Origin: Trifolium pratense
Lineage: Eukaryota; Streptophyta; Magnoliopsida; Fabales; Fabaceae
DNA: 64,000 nt
Assembly (NCBI RefSeq): GCF_020283565.1
Contig: NC_060061.1
Coordinates: 20,807,362-20,871,361, forward strand
Direction: 5' to 3'
Under the pieces are notes generated by a model. That model did not search any database. It was not told the DNA's origin and saw nothing but the letters and a program-made list of their open reading frames with translations. Made by a program: the position numbers and the translations under genes. This document shows positions 47,087 through 59,194 of the stretch, piece after piece; the stretch's first letter is position 1; the number at the start of each line of letters is the position of its first letter.

Positions 47087-50000
47087 ATGACGACGAAACT
47101 TCAAATATTCACCGGATTACCCTCCGCACCACTTCCATCTTCTTCCTCTTCTACTCTCAACAAGCCTCTCAAATCTTCCTTCTTCGGCACCAGACCAGGT
47201 CTTCTCATAATTCCGCCGAATCATTACTTTTCAATTAATTCGCTTAATATTAACTACGCATCATTAATTTAACTAATTTTTGAATTCTTGCAGTTGATAC
47301 TTTGAAATTTAGAGGGATGAAGATTGCGAAACCGGTTCGAGGTGGAGGAGCTATTGGTGCCGGCATGAACCTATTTGAAAGGTTTTCGAGAGTCGTCAAG
47401 GTGAAAGAAATCACTCTATAAGAATTCGTGTTTAGTTTTAGCTTTAATTTTGTTGTTGTTGTTGTCGTCATTATGGTTATATTTTATGTTCTTAGTAATG
47501 CAGTCATACGCAAATGCTGCTTTGAGTGTGTTTGAAGATCCTGAGAAAATTTTGGACCAAGCTGTTCTTGAAATGAACGATGATTTGACTAAAATGCGCC
47601 AAGCTACAGCACAAGTTAGTTACATTTGTCTCTCTTTTTTTTTTTTTTTTGTTTTTTTATTGTTTGTGTTATTCTTGTGTGCATTCCATTATTATATATT
47701 TGTATCACTGTTTTGTTTGTTTGAATATTTAATTGAGGTATATGCGATCAGTGTTGTTAAATAGCGGTGCTATAACGATATTGGATAGTGAAATTTGAAC
47801 AAATTGCTGTTGTTCTTCAATATCTATTTAGTACAAAATATTGTGAAATTGTGGCTTTATTATTAGTGGCGCTATAGCACTGTTGTGTAGTGGAATTTGA
47901 ACAAGCCGTTATTTTCTGCGACCATAATTGATAGCACTCTATGAAGCATGGACACAGAGACAAAAACGGACACCGACATGTCGACACCGATAATAATTTG
48001 AGAAAATGACACAATTCAATGTAATTATAAGTGTCGGCGTTGTGCGGTGTCCGACACTGACGCGTGTCCGACACCGGGACACGCCTAATCCGAGGAGTGT
48101 CCGTGCTTCATAGACAGCACTGTATTTTGCTGAAAACATACTGAGAAATAGGCAGTTAATTTTATTATAAAATCATCTTATTATTGGTTTTTTCCTTTTT
48201 TGAGGTATTGGCATCGCAAAAGCGGTTGGAAAATAAATACAAGGCGGCACAACAAGCGTCTGAAGAGTGGTAATGTATGAAATAGTTATTGTCTTAATTT
48301 GCTTGCAGTATTTGGAATTTGAATACCATTTTTGTGTTTTATATCTGATGTAGGTATGGCAGAGCACAGCTTGCCCTTCAGAAAGGTGAAGAAGATCTTG
48401 CTCGTGAAGCACTCAAACGGCGTAAATCTTATGCAGTACGTACTCATTTTGTTCAAGTATTTTTTTTTTCTTTTTCAAATGTGTAATTTAGATTTTAATG
48501 AGGATTGTTTATTTTTGAACTATGTAAATCAATCAATAAAGTTGTTATCTTTTTCAATTCTTTTCACACGTTTTCTATGGGATCTATACTTTGCCGGTTG
48601 TTCTCCTCACATAGCTTAGCAAGATTGGTACATTTGATGTTTGCATTTGCGGTAGTTCTCATTCCTAGGAGCTTATGTAGAACCTTATTGGAACTCAACA
48701 CCATGTTCCTAATATATATAACCTCATAACCAAATAATAAATAGGTAGGTTTGTCAAATGAATGGCCATTCTGTTGGTTTGTCCGTGGGTCATAATGTGT
48801 TTTGATTAGAAATCAGTTTAGACATTTTAGATGATTAGCTTCCTATCACCTACGCGGCTACGCCTCCTCCCAGGAAGTCACTATTTTTTCCTTTCTCCCT
48901 GATGCTTTTGCATTTTTCAATGGCAGACCTCACAATGGTTGCCTTTTATAAAGTGCTTTGATGTATGCATTAATACTTATGTTAGATATGGCTGTAAATA
49001 TCAATGTTGACGATAGTGTTGTTCATTGAAAAATTTGGAATTTGCTTTAGTTTAACATTTTATTAGATGATACAGGAAAATATAACTTTAAAGCAGTGCT
49101 TTATCATGCATACCAACATCATGGAAAATCTCATTATGCTTTTAACATTTTGCAGGATAATGCCGGTGCTTTGAAAGCTCAACTTGATCAACAAAAGGGT
49201 GTTGTGGACAATCTTGTCTCAAATACACGCGTAAGCTAAATCCTTTTTTATCTCAGTAGAGTCAGTACCATAAAACACTCAAATGTCATGTTTCAGAAAA
49301 CTATATTTTTGGACTCTGTAGCATCAAGAAACCACAAGTTTAAATTAAACTGCTATTTATCTTAACATATTGGATTAGTTTTGACTCTTGATTATAGGTC
49401 ATAATTATATGTTCAGTTCATAGAATCACTACACATTTACTTGAGTTCATTTTATATTCTGCTCTAGGCATATTTTAGTAATTTTAATGATTCTTCATAA
49501 TGAACTATATTTTGTTTGGTCCAGTCCAGTGTTGTTAAATAGCAACTATAGGGGCGCAATAGCGCTATAGCGTAGCAGAAATTGAACAAATTGCTATTGT
49601 CTGTGATACACTATTTAATATAAAATGTTGCCAAATAGCGGCGCTATAGAACTGTTTCGTAGCATAATTTGATCAAACCACTATTTTTTGTGATCCGCGA
49701 TTGATAACAGTGGTTTGGTGTGCATTTATTTACCGTTGATTGCTCTATTAATGTCTGAGTTTCCCTTTTAGATTTTGTTGCAGTAGGAAGCACCATTCTG
49801 CATTGTGTAATAAATTGGGGTCTTCATTGTCTATCCATTGAAAAGTCTATTTCAACCTTTTATTGCATTCTTTTAGATATAAGATGATTTTTATGACTTT
49901 TGTAAAACCTAGGTTATTTTACTTATTTTTTATCTCCACCTTGTTTCTTTCCGACTTCACCTGCACCAACTACCAAAACCTATTTTTCTTCGCCTGTTAG

Positions 50001-52167
50001 ATTGTAATCATCTACTACAAAAGTCTTTATGTTCTTCTATTTTATCCCTGGAGTCTGTAAACAATGGTTTTCATTGCTTGCAGTTGTTTGTTTTTCATTG
50101 TAAAATATATTAAAATTAATTTACCCATGTTACAGTTACGTAACCTTTTTTTAATGCAAATTTTTCCTCATATAGAATACTTTACAATAATACTTCAGTC
50201 CACTAGCTTTTGTGAGAAGTATATCATTTTAGAAATGATTGAAATTGGTTGAACAAATTTAGCTCACTGTTCTAACTTCTAATGCAGACATATTTAATAA
50301 CAACAAGTAATCAATATTTATTATTTAGCTCAGTCCTGAACTGTAAATTGTTCATTTTATAGCTTTTGGAGAGTAAAATACAAGAGGCAAGGTCGAAGAA
50401 GGATACTCTAAAAGCAAGAGCTCAATCTGCAAAGTTTGTCTTTCAAATCTTTTATCCATTGATTTCCATCTTATCCCATTCTGTATTCTATGGTTCTATT
50501 AGTAATGTTTGTTGGTTGATGCTCCTTTAGGACTGCAACTAAGGTGAGTGAGATGCTCGGAAATGTCAATACAAGCAGTGCTCTTTCAGCTTTTGAAAAA
50601 ATGGAAGAGAAAGGTAAAAAGAAAACTCTCCAAGTCCACTATTTACATAAATAATACTTATAACCTTGTCTCTGCTTAATTTTTCCCTCAACCATATACA
50701 CACATACTCTTTCATTTGCATGCTGACAAGGGCTACATTGTATGATAATGAGATATTATGATTAGGTTGAACCACTCTTTGCATCTATGAGCATTTTGAC
50801 CATAGGCATGCTCATTATCTAAATGAATAAATGTAATTTCTGTCATAATAACAAAAGTTGTCATATCTGAATTCTGATCATGATATACATGCTTACAAAA
50901 GTTACGGCCCAATTAATGGAATAAAATGCAGGTGAACATTTGCACCAGTCCACATTCCATATGTGACAGAGATATGTACATAAGCTTTTTATGTGCTCTC
51001 ATCATTCCATTTGAAATTATTTTTCTTTCTAATTGTGTTCTGTTATCTTAATAGTGATGACAATGGAGTCCCAAGCTGAAGCTCTGGGCCAGTTGACCAG
51101 TGACGATCTTGAAGGGAAGGTGAGTGACTGTTTATATGTATGAATTGTATTTTAAGCTTGAAATCGAAAAGAAAAAACCTAGAGGCATGTTTGGTTTGCA
51201 AAAAATATTTCTGTATAATAGTGAAAACAAAAAAGTTATTTCCCATACAAAACTTTGAAATCAAGACAGAAAGTGAAAACAATATGATTTTATTTATTTT
51301 TAAAATAAAAGTGAAAGAAGAAACGAAAACAAAACACTTTTGCAAATCCAATATACTCTTGGTTTATTTTATTTAAATTTATTTCTTATGAGAAGGGGGA
51401 TCAAAGGGCCCAAACTTAATTTCACTTTTCCCAAAGAAAAGATGGTGTTTAAAATAATTGAAATTAAAATCTTAATATCATTTTCATAGCTATATTTACT
51501 GTGTTTCTTAGCTGGTTTTTAATTAAATACCTGGAAATGAAATGTCAAAGGCAGTTTTCCCCTTTAACCTACATCTTCTATTCAACAACAATGCAATTTA
51601 CTTTTCCTCTTTCGATTTTGTGAAATTCTTCGACTTCTTTCTGCTGCACCTATCTATTTTTTGCAGTTTTGCATGATAATTGGTGAAAATTGTTTATTTT
51701 TACAGTTTGCAATGCTTGAAAGCTCATCAGTTGATGACGACCTGGCACAATTGAAGAAAGAATTATCTGGTAGCTCAAAGGTATGCTTCAAACAGCAAAT
51801 AGGGTGTATGTAAAAATAGGATGAGAATATTTTTTATGTTCAATAACTTCCTTGCAAGTTTGTTTCCTTTCTCTGTTTTGCCACCAGAAGTTGGCAAACC
51901 TGTGAAGGGAGTCGATATATATATTTTTCCCAAAGCATTTATATTATGCTACAGAAAGTAAATTCAAAGATGAATTGTCATACAATACTACCTCTATGTT
52001 CTACATATACTTTTGTATTTCATTGTTGGACTGCTTGTTTCAAGCAGAAAGGAGAGCTTCCTCCTGGAAGAAGTAGCACCACTAGCGCCAAAACTGGAAA
52101 CCCATTTCGAGATGCTGACATTGAGACAGAACTTGAGAAACTGAGACAAAGATCAAAGGAGTTTTAA
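47087..52167 (+). CDS. VIPP1: VIPP1 (IM30/PspA family), plastid membrane protein
   Basis: Eleven exons, 321 residues: 47087-47198, 47294-47400, 47504-47614, 48205-48269, 48354-48435, 49156-49230, 50363-50433, 50531-50613, 51055-51119, 51706-51780, 52048-52167. All GT-AG, phases consistent. Residues 1-~55 are a Ser-rich transit peptide. The PspA/IM30 helix region starts at [19 protein letters not shown] (from Met62) and runs as long coiled-coil helices ([38 protein letters not shown]) to ~residue 285. The C-terminal extension with [20 protein letters not shown] is the feature that separates VIPP1 from bacterial PspA. Known role: an ESCRT-III-like polymer at the inner envelope and thylakoids, needed for thylakoid formation and membrane repair. 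Confidence 0.96.
47750..47935. repeat. dispersed repeat in VIPP1 intron 3
   Basis: It contains GTTGTTAAATAGCGGTGCTA, GTGGCGCTATAGCACTGTTG and TGCGACCATAATTGATA. The same series of blocks recurs at 49525-49715 in intron 6. The class is unknown. Confidence 0.65.
47939..48113. mobile_element. MITE in VIPP1 intron 3
   Basis: It begins CTATGAAGCATGGACAC and ends with the inverse (GTGTCCGTGCTTCATAG). The 175-base interior is full of GTGTCCGACACCG-type palindromes. It sits at the end of the dispersed repeat. Confidence 0.8.
49525..49715. repeat. second copy of the dispersed repeat, VIPP1 intron 6
   Basis: GTGTTGTTAAATAGCAACTA, GCAATAGCGCTATAGCG, TAGCGGCGCTATAGAACTG and GTGATCCGCGATTGATAAC follow the order of the copy at 47750-47935. 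Both copies are in plus orientation. Confidence 0.65.
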
Positions 52168-55100
52168 AGTATGAAATCTTTTGTCTCTTTATAATCTATG
52201 CTTGAATTCAGTTCTTTATTTTCACTTATCAACATTGTACAGCTAAAGGCTAGTCATGATAATATTATTTAATTAGTGTCCAAATTTCAATTGGAAATCC
52301 GAACATATTATCCGTGTGCTTCTGCAACTCATGTTACACTTAAACACACTTAATCAGATAATGTTATTGTGACATGTATAGTCCTATTTTTTTTTCCAAT
52401 TAAAATGGACTTCAGTAGCATAAAGCTGTAGATAATTTCATAACACGTTTTGTGAGTAGCTTTTATATATTATATTATTACATCAAGTAACCGGCTTAAA
52501 ACCGCAGGTTTTGGTTGCCTCCTGAATTTGGATGTAAACATCTTCAACGAGGAGCAAGGTAGCAACGTGACCATAGTGTTCATAAATCACGAGCGTCTCT
52601 TTTGTTAGTTGTGAGCTATGGTATTATATTTTATTTTGAACAAACACAATCATCCATACCTCATGGCCAGATTTATATGGAGAATAGAGTATATTTTGCA
52701 ATCCATATAATGCTTATCTATTGTGCATATATTTTTTAAAATTTTTCTACACCTGAAGTTGTAACCCTGCATGGATATGGAAAAGCAATACTTGGAACAA
52801 GAAGGATACAGTGATAGTGTGAGGCTAATTCTTCAATGTTTTCGAATTTAAATTATAGGAAAATTTCGTCTTGGTTACTCTTTAAACTTACCAACATATG
52901 AGTATTTAAGTCATTAATTTAAGTCTTCGATATTTAACGTGTGTCATAATGATCTAAAATGAATAACTATAAAACATATATCAGTCTATTTGTATATTGT
53001 AACAAAAAAAAAAACAAAGTCTACTTGTATATGAACGCAGACTCTTGACTTATTTTTTTTTTTTTGGTCGAGAAAATTGAAATTCAGTAAGCATGTGATC
53101 TCATTCTATGAATGAATCCATTTTTGCATTCTACTCTTTTTCTACTCTTTCAGAGAAGACTTTAACAATTTTTTTTTTGGTACAAAGACTTTAACAAATT
53201 TAATTAGGCTTAATAAAGACATTGAGAGGATCTACTGTTGTGTTTGAAGCCCTCTTTTCTGTGGTGAGCACAATCAACCCCAATTGGAGTATATGTACGG
53301 TTTCATCTTAGAGGTGTTTTGTGTTAGCTTGTTATCTATAAGTATGATTGACCCTTTTCAATTTCTGCTTTACTCACCCCAAATGGTCGCTATTATGTGT
53401 TTTAATGAGTCTTTCATGAATTAAGAAATCCATATTTTTATTAGTAGTCTTGTAGAAAAATACTAATATTTTTATTTTTATATAGAAAGAGAAACACTAC
53501 CATTGTATGTAACTAATACTATTTTTTTTTTTTTTTTGATAAGCATGTAACTAATACTATGTTCGAGTATATAAAATATTAAAGTTTAAGTTGTGTGTTT
53601 GGAGAGAAATGTTTTCATGTGTTGAATTGGGACATCATCTTCTTACTCTAAATTTTTTATTAGAATTTGTTTTTGAATGGTAACATTGCAATTTTATTTT
53701 AGTTATCTTTCAAGTCAATATAGTCCGTCTTACCAACTTTATACTGATTCAAGTGAAATTGAATTTGAATATTTTAAGTAGGATTATGTTTTTAAGCCTT
53801 TTGAATAGAAAATTGGGGTTTGGAGGAGAGATTCCACAAAAGTGGTCATTTAAGTTTTTCGGCGGAGATTAATTGATAAATGTTGGCAAGTATTTCGTAC
53901 CAATAAAATGGTAAAAACAAATAAAAATATAATCCATTTTAAATAAAATAGAAAGAATTTAAAATTTAAAGAATTAACCCTACCAAATTTATTACTCATC
54001 TCGTGTCAATTCTTGTTCATTCATCCTAGAGGTCCTTATATTCAAGTTTGATTTTCTTCCAACCATAGAATAAAAAGGTTAGTCTTTTTGTACCAAAAAA
54101 AAAAAAAGGTTAGTCTTTTTTTTTTGTTTTTTGGAATAAGGTTAGTCTGTTTTTCTCTTCCTGATTTCAAAATAAAAGTGGGTAGTTTAGTAGAATTTAA
54201 AACAGGGAAGAAAGCATCAAAGACAAAGTTGTTATCGAATTCCTCTAAGAAAATTACAAATAAGTTAGGTGTATCTACAAATAATAGAATTGACAGAAAG
54301 CTTGAGTGTTAATATAAAATTACTAAGTACTCAGTTTTTTTTTGACTAAAAAGTATTTGAGGTTAGGTGGTAACCTATTATCATTTTCAATTTCTCGGAC
54401 AGAGTCAAATATGAAAAAAGAGAGCTAGTCAATTTAATTTTTCTGACCTTGAAACACGACTAAAAATATAACATAATAAAATCAACATAAATGTTAATAA
54501 GTCACACATAAGTACAAAAGTCGACACCATATATAAAAATATAGTTTTCATTTTTATATTATTATTTTTTCTTTTCATACGATTTACCATATCATCAACT
54601 TTTTTGTGTCTGAATAACATGTAAAATCAATCATATTATATTTGCACCATCACTTATTAAACGTACACAGCCAAAAATTAGTGTTAACAACGAACCAGGA
54701 TTTCATGCATTCGATTTTTGGGTGTAGTTGTGCAGTCATTTCATTTATAGTCGTCCGATCAAGATCGGATGATTATGATTTAAAACTGTATTTATTAACT
54801 GAATTTATTTAAACCGTTCGATTGTGATCGGATGGCTATAAATCAACTGCATTGAAATTTTGACTGCACATAATCCATTTCCGTTAACAACACCCACCAC
54901 TCATTCTCTTTTAACACCTGCTCTCTTTTATTGTTGAGTGAAATTTATGTGAGTCCCATTTAGAGGTGAAAATATGTTGGACGAACATTGCAAAAAATTT
55001 AAAGACGAAGTTCGATATTTTGAAAGTAGAATTGAGAGTTGAGCCTAATTCAACCTTATAAAACCGACGCTTTGTAAGGTGATAATTGTCATCACTTTAT

Positions 55101-55543
55101 AAACACATATTCATGTCAACTCGTAACCGAGGTAAGACTTCTTAACATAGACTAATAAATTTAAATTATTGAAAATATTAAATCATAATAATCATAATAA
55201 TATTAACATAAACAACTTTAGCAACCTTTGACATTTTCAAACGTGAAAACCATGTATAATGTATTGATCTCATTACCAGGTAAATGTGCAATTTGATATT
55301 TTATAATTATATTATTATAACCAATTTGTATATATCATTTTCATTCAAAAATTAAATAAAAAAGTATTTACATTAAAGTCAAGTAAAATAAAATATTATT
55401 ATTTGGTGCTACTACGCAGCTTCCCTACTAGTCCTTGGTCAGCACGTAATTTGCTTCATGTTCAAACCAATGTCCACTGAATAAGCAGTTGGAGTCCAAA
55501 AAGACAAGCACAAATTTAACACAACCTTTTTTATTTGTCACAC
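52168..55543. other. spacer downstream of VIPP1
   Basis: The VIPP1 3' UTR is at the start. The rest is AT-rich with T/A runs and no coding frame that I can support. One MITE is at 54724-54876. Confidence 0.55.
54724..54876. mobile_element. MITE-like inverted repeat
   Basis: The left part TTGTGCAGTCATTTCATTTA then TAGTCGTCCGATCA pairs with the inverse of the right part (TATGTGCAGTCAAAATTTCA, TTTATAGCCATCCGATCA). GATCGGATGATTATGATTT forms the inner arm. Confidence 0.65.
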
Positions 55544-55551
55544 TATAAATA
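55544..55551 (+). promoter_or_regulatory. TATA box of the PIP-type peptide gene
   Basis: TATAAATA lies 116 bases before the ATG at 55667, implying a leader of roughly 85-90 bases. The placement and consensus are good, but this is not a mapped start site. Confidence 0.6.
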
Positions 55552-55666
55552 GCACCAAATCTTGCTCCCTTACTCCAACACCAAGCAACATAGTAACAAC
55601 AAGTTTCTATAGCTAACATTAATTATCCTTTTCAAGCTTATTAAGTTAGTACAAAAAGTTCTCAAA

Positions 55667-55912
55667 ATGAGTTGTGTAAAGGCATGTTCCCTTTTGAATA
55701 TGATCACAATTGTTATGATCTGTTTGGTTATTTTGATGAGTGAAAGTCAAAGTAAAGTGGAGGCAAGTAGGGTTTTAAGGAATTCACAAGAGTTTGCATT
55801 TGCAAGAAATAATCACCTCCAAACATCAGCTTACGAGGAGGCCAAGAACACGATGACAATTTGGCTTCAACGTTTGCCTTCTGGACCAAGTCCTAAAGGC
55901 CCTGGTCATTGA
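55667..55912 (+). CDS. secreted signalling peptide precursor, PIP/PIPL family (81 aa)
   Basis: An intronless 81-residue frame. Residues 1-~27 are a secretion signal (LLNMITIVMICLVILM). A variable middle follows. The last ten residues, SGPSPKGPGH, are the SGPS motif of PAMP-induced secreted peptides, where the mature hydroxylated peptide is cut from the end of the precursor. The residue before is Pro, after a basic LQRL context. Family knowledge: Arabidopsis PIP1/PIP2 are induced by microbial patterns or stress, and PIP1 acts through the receptor kinase RLK7. The motif also resembles the ends of IDA and CEP peptides, but SGPS and the GxGH end favour PIP. A TATA box sits upstream. Confidence 0.88.
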   Translation: MSCVKACSLLNMITIVMICLVILMSESQSKVEASRVLRNSQEFAFARNNHLQTSAYEEAKNTMTIWLQRLPSGPSPKGPGH

Positions 55913-56535
55913 TTCAAAGCATGTTGAGGAGTCTTAGAGCATATTCAAGGGTCTAAAGAGAATTATTCGTATTTTTATTATTTCATTCAAATTCATGCCA
56001 AAAACACAAACACACACATCTTTAATTACTTATTTTCTAGATAGCTTTAATTGCTTTCTCCCCTTTTAAATTTTTTTCATGTGATCATTGTATAATATAT
56101 GGTCTATAGATTTAATAGATAGAAATATAAAGGATATATATGTAGAAAGCATGTGAATCTACCAAATGTAGAGATTCATGTGTATTTGTAATATAAGATT
56201 CTTCAATTTATATACGCAATTTTTGTTTCACAATCACATGTATCTAATCTTTTTCTGCATTGCATTGATATTAATACGCAAATAAATAAACTATCATTAT
56301 GGTCTTCAAATTATCACATTCTTTCCGATTTAATATTCAAACTATAAAAATATATTAAGTAATCCTTAAACTATTATTAATTCTTCCGTAAAAAAAAAAA
56401 CTATTATTAATTCAGAGACAGCTCCTATGCATGTGCCACATAGGGCCTCATAAAAGCAGAGGTTTAAAAGAAATCATAGATTAGTAGTATTAGTAAATGT
56501 AAGTATAAAATGAAGGATTGTGGAATCCAAGTATT
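55913..56535. other. 3' flank of the peptide gene
   Basis: AT-rich; the 3' UTR probably ends near 56200. No other feature is recognised. Confidence 0.5.
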
Positions 56536-56706
56536 CGAGATTTTTTATATTCTAAAATGTCAAACAAGTCAGCCCGACGAAACCATGACAAAACCAAACC
56601 ATGTATGAATTTTATTCCAAACTTCCATAGCAACCGGACAATGAACAAAAAGATGGTTTTCCGTTTTCAAGCTCCCATCACACAAAGCACATAGAGCCGC
56701 CCTCCT
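56536..56706 (-). mobile_element. LINE fragment (zf-RVT region)
   Basis: The minus-strand frame reads RRAALCALCDGSLKTENHLF then VHCPVAMEVWNKIHTWFGF. This is the C-x2-C..E.HLF.HC..A..VW pattern of the zinc-binding domain at the end of plant LINE proteins. It starts right beside the LTR of the adjacent copia element, which suggests that the copia element inserted into this LINE. Confidence 0.75.
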
Positions 56707-56942
56707 TTATTGAAATTAATCAACCAAATAGAAAGATAAATATATAACATCTGGATATATATGAGAATTGATAAAGTTTGTTACAAGTTTGAGAGGAAGA
56801 GCACCTCTTTATATATCCTAAATAATAGAACCGTTGATGACTATATAAGGCAAAGGATAATATTTAATTACAAATTAAACTAATTTGACTAATTGACAGC
56901 TAATAACATTAACTAATACTAATTACAAATTAATTGATTTGA

Positions 56943-59189
56943 TCAAGTAATATCAGTAGGTAAAACTCCCCCACAAGCTGGACTGTGGATGTCATGAAGG
57001 CCAAGCTTGGATATGAGATGAAGGAATTGGGGACTGTGCAAAGGTTTTGTAAGAACATCGGCTGTTTGTGCAGCAGAAGGTATGGGAAAAAGTCGGAGCA
57101 GGCCACTTTGAATTTTCTCTCGGATGATGTGGCAATCTATTTCAATGTGTTTAGTACGTTCATGAAGAGTGGGATTATGGGCAAGGTAGATGGCGGATTT
57201 ATTGTCGCAGAAAACAGAGGCAGGTGAAGAGAAAGAGATGCGCAGATCTTTAAAGAGGTACATCAACCACTGCAGTTCACATGTAAGGCTTGCTAGTGCA
57301 CGATATTCTGCTTCAGTGCTTGATTTGGAGACGGTAGACTGCTTCTTGGATTTCCATGAAATGAGAGAGGAGCCAAGAAACACGCAATAGCCCGTGACTG
57401 ATTTCCTAGTTGTAGGACAAGTTGCCCAATCAGAATCTGCAAAACCAGAAAGTTTTAAATTAGAAGTTGATGAATAGAACAATCCTTTGGCAGGGGCAGT
57501 TTTCAGATATTGTAAAACTCTAACAGCAGCTTGGTAGTGAACTTGTCGAGGTTTTGAGACAAATTGACTTAATTGTTGGACGGCAAAAGATATATCAGGA
57601 CGAGTAGTAGTTAAGTAGATAAGTCTGCCTATGAGTCTTCTATATTGAGTTTCATCATTATAAAGTGGGGAATCTGAATTTTGGAGTTTTAGAGAGATAT
57701 CATAAGGAGTAAGAGTGGACTTTCCAGCAAGATTACCACTATCTTCTAGAAGTTCAAGAGTATATTTTCTTTGATTAAGTAAAATACCTTCTTTGTTTCT
57801 AGCAACCTCAAGACCTAAGAAATACCTCAAGGGACCAAGGTCTTTAATTTTAAAACGATCATTAAGAAAAGATTTAACATTCTTGATTTCAGATATATCA
57901 TTTCCAGCCAAAACAATGTCATCAACATATACTAATAGTGCAGTAAATGAAGAATCATTAAATTTTGTAAAAAGAGAAAAATCAGAAGAGGATTGCAAAT
58001 AACCAAAGGAAATGAGAGATTCAGATAACTTAGAATACCATTGTCTACTTGCCTGCTTGAGACCATATATAGATTTTTGAAGCTTACATACCTTGGTTGT
58101 TCCAGTATCTGAATTATGGATGTTAATACCAGGAGGCAAAGACATAAAAATTTCTTCATGGAGGTCCCCATGTAAGAAAGCATTGTTAACATCAAGTTGT
58201 TCAAGATACCAACCTTTAATGGAAGCTAAAGCAAGTAAAGTTTTAACAGTTGTTAGTTTAGCAACAGGTGAAAAAGTATCAAAGTAATCAACACCTTCTA
58301 ATTGAGTATACCCTTTAGCTACTAGTCTAGCCTTATACCTTTCAATAGAGCCATTAGCATGATATTTAACTCTATAAACCCATTTGCAACCAATAGGAAC
58401 TTTACCTTTAGGAAGGTCTACTATGGACCAAGTATTATTAGCATTGAGAGCATCTATTTCTTCTTTCATAGCGGTTATCCAACAATTATGTTTGCTGGCC
58501 TGATTAAAGGTTTTAGGTTCAACAATAGAGGAAATGGATAGACAAAATTGTTTGTAAGAAGGGCTGCATTGCTCATAAGTGAGAACAGAGGATAAAGGAA
58601 ACACAGATGACTGTTTTTGATGAAAGGAGGGGGAAGAAGAAGTAAGAAGGCTGCAGTGGTAATCTTGTAGATAGGAAGGCTTATTTTTAATGCGGGTAGA
58701 CTGTCTAATAGGAGCAGGAACAGCAGGGGGAAATTGGTGTAGGGGTAGTATCATTTGGCATGTTGGTATCATTTGGTGTTTGAGCATTATTTGGTGTAAT
58801 GTCAGTAGGTATGTTGGTGTCATTAGGTATGTTGGTTTCATTTGGTGATAAGGTAATAGGTTCAAGGTCTTGACTATCCATATCAAGATTAGGAGTACAA
58901 ATGGAAGTAACAGAGGTATTTTTCTTTGAAAATGGAAAAATAGTTTCATAAAATATAACATTTCGAGAAATAAAGAATTCATGACTAGTAATATCATATA
59001 AAAAATATCCCTTTGTACCATCTCTATAACCTAAAAATATGGATTTTCTAGCACGAGTATCAAACTTAGTTCTATGATTTTGAATAGTAGAAGCATATGC
59101 TAAACAACCAAAAGATTTTAAATGCAAAAAAGTAGGGGGTTTTTGATAAAGAAGATTATAAGGAGTATTGTTTTTAAGAAGAGGTGTAG
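56943..59189 (-). pseudogene. copia pol (integrase end, RT, RNase H), frameshifted
   Basis: In order on the minus strand: the integrase tail (FLHLKSFGCLAYASTIQNHR, FLGYRDGTKGYFLYD), a linker with repeats of PNDTN, the RT (IGCKWVYRVKYHANGSIERY, FLHGDLHEEIFM, VYVDDIVLAGND) and RNase H (GFADSDWATCPTTRKSVTGY, SSTEAEYRAL), ending at the stop at 56943-56945. The integrase-linker part and the RT part are in different frames. The shift is at about 58720-58745, in the linker. The order and sequence resemble RE1-type copia elements. It is inactive because of the frameshift and the nested insertion. Confidence 0.88.
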
Positions 59190-59194
59190 GTATC

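Noticed and set aside
46795..47238. A 147-codon frame overlapping the VIPP1 start
   Set aside because: It is out of frame with VIPP1 and covers the leader and transit-peptide exon. VIPP1 homology fixes the real frame.
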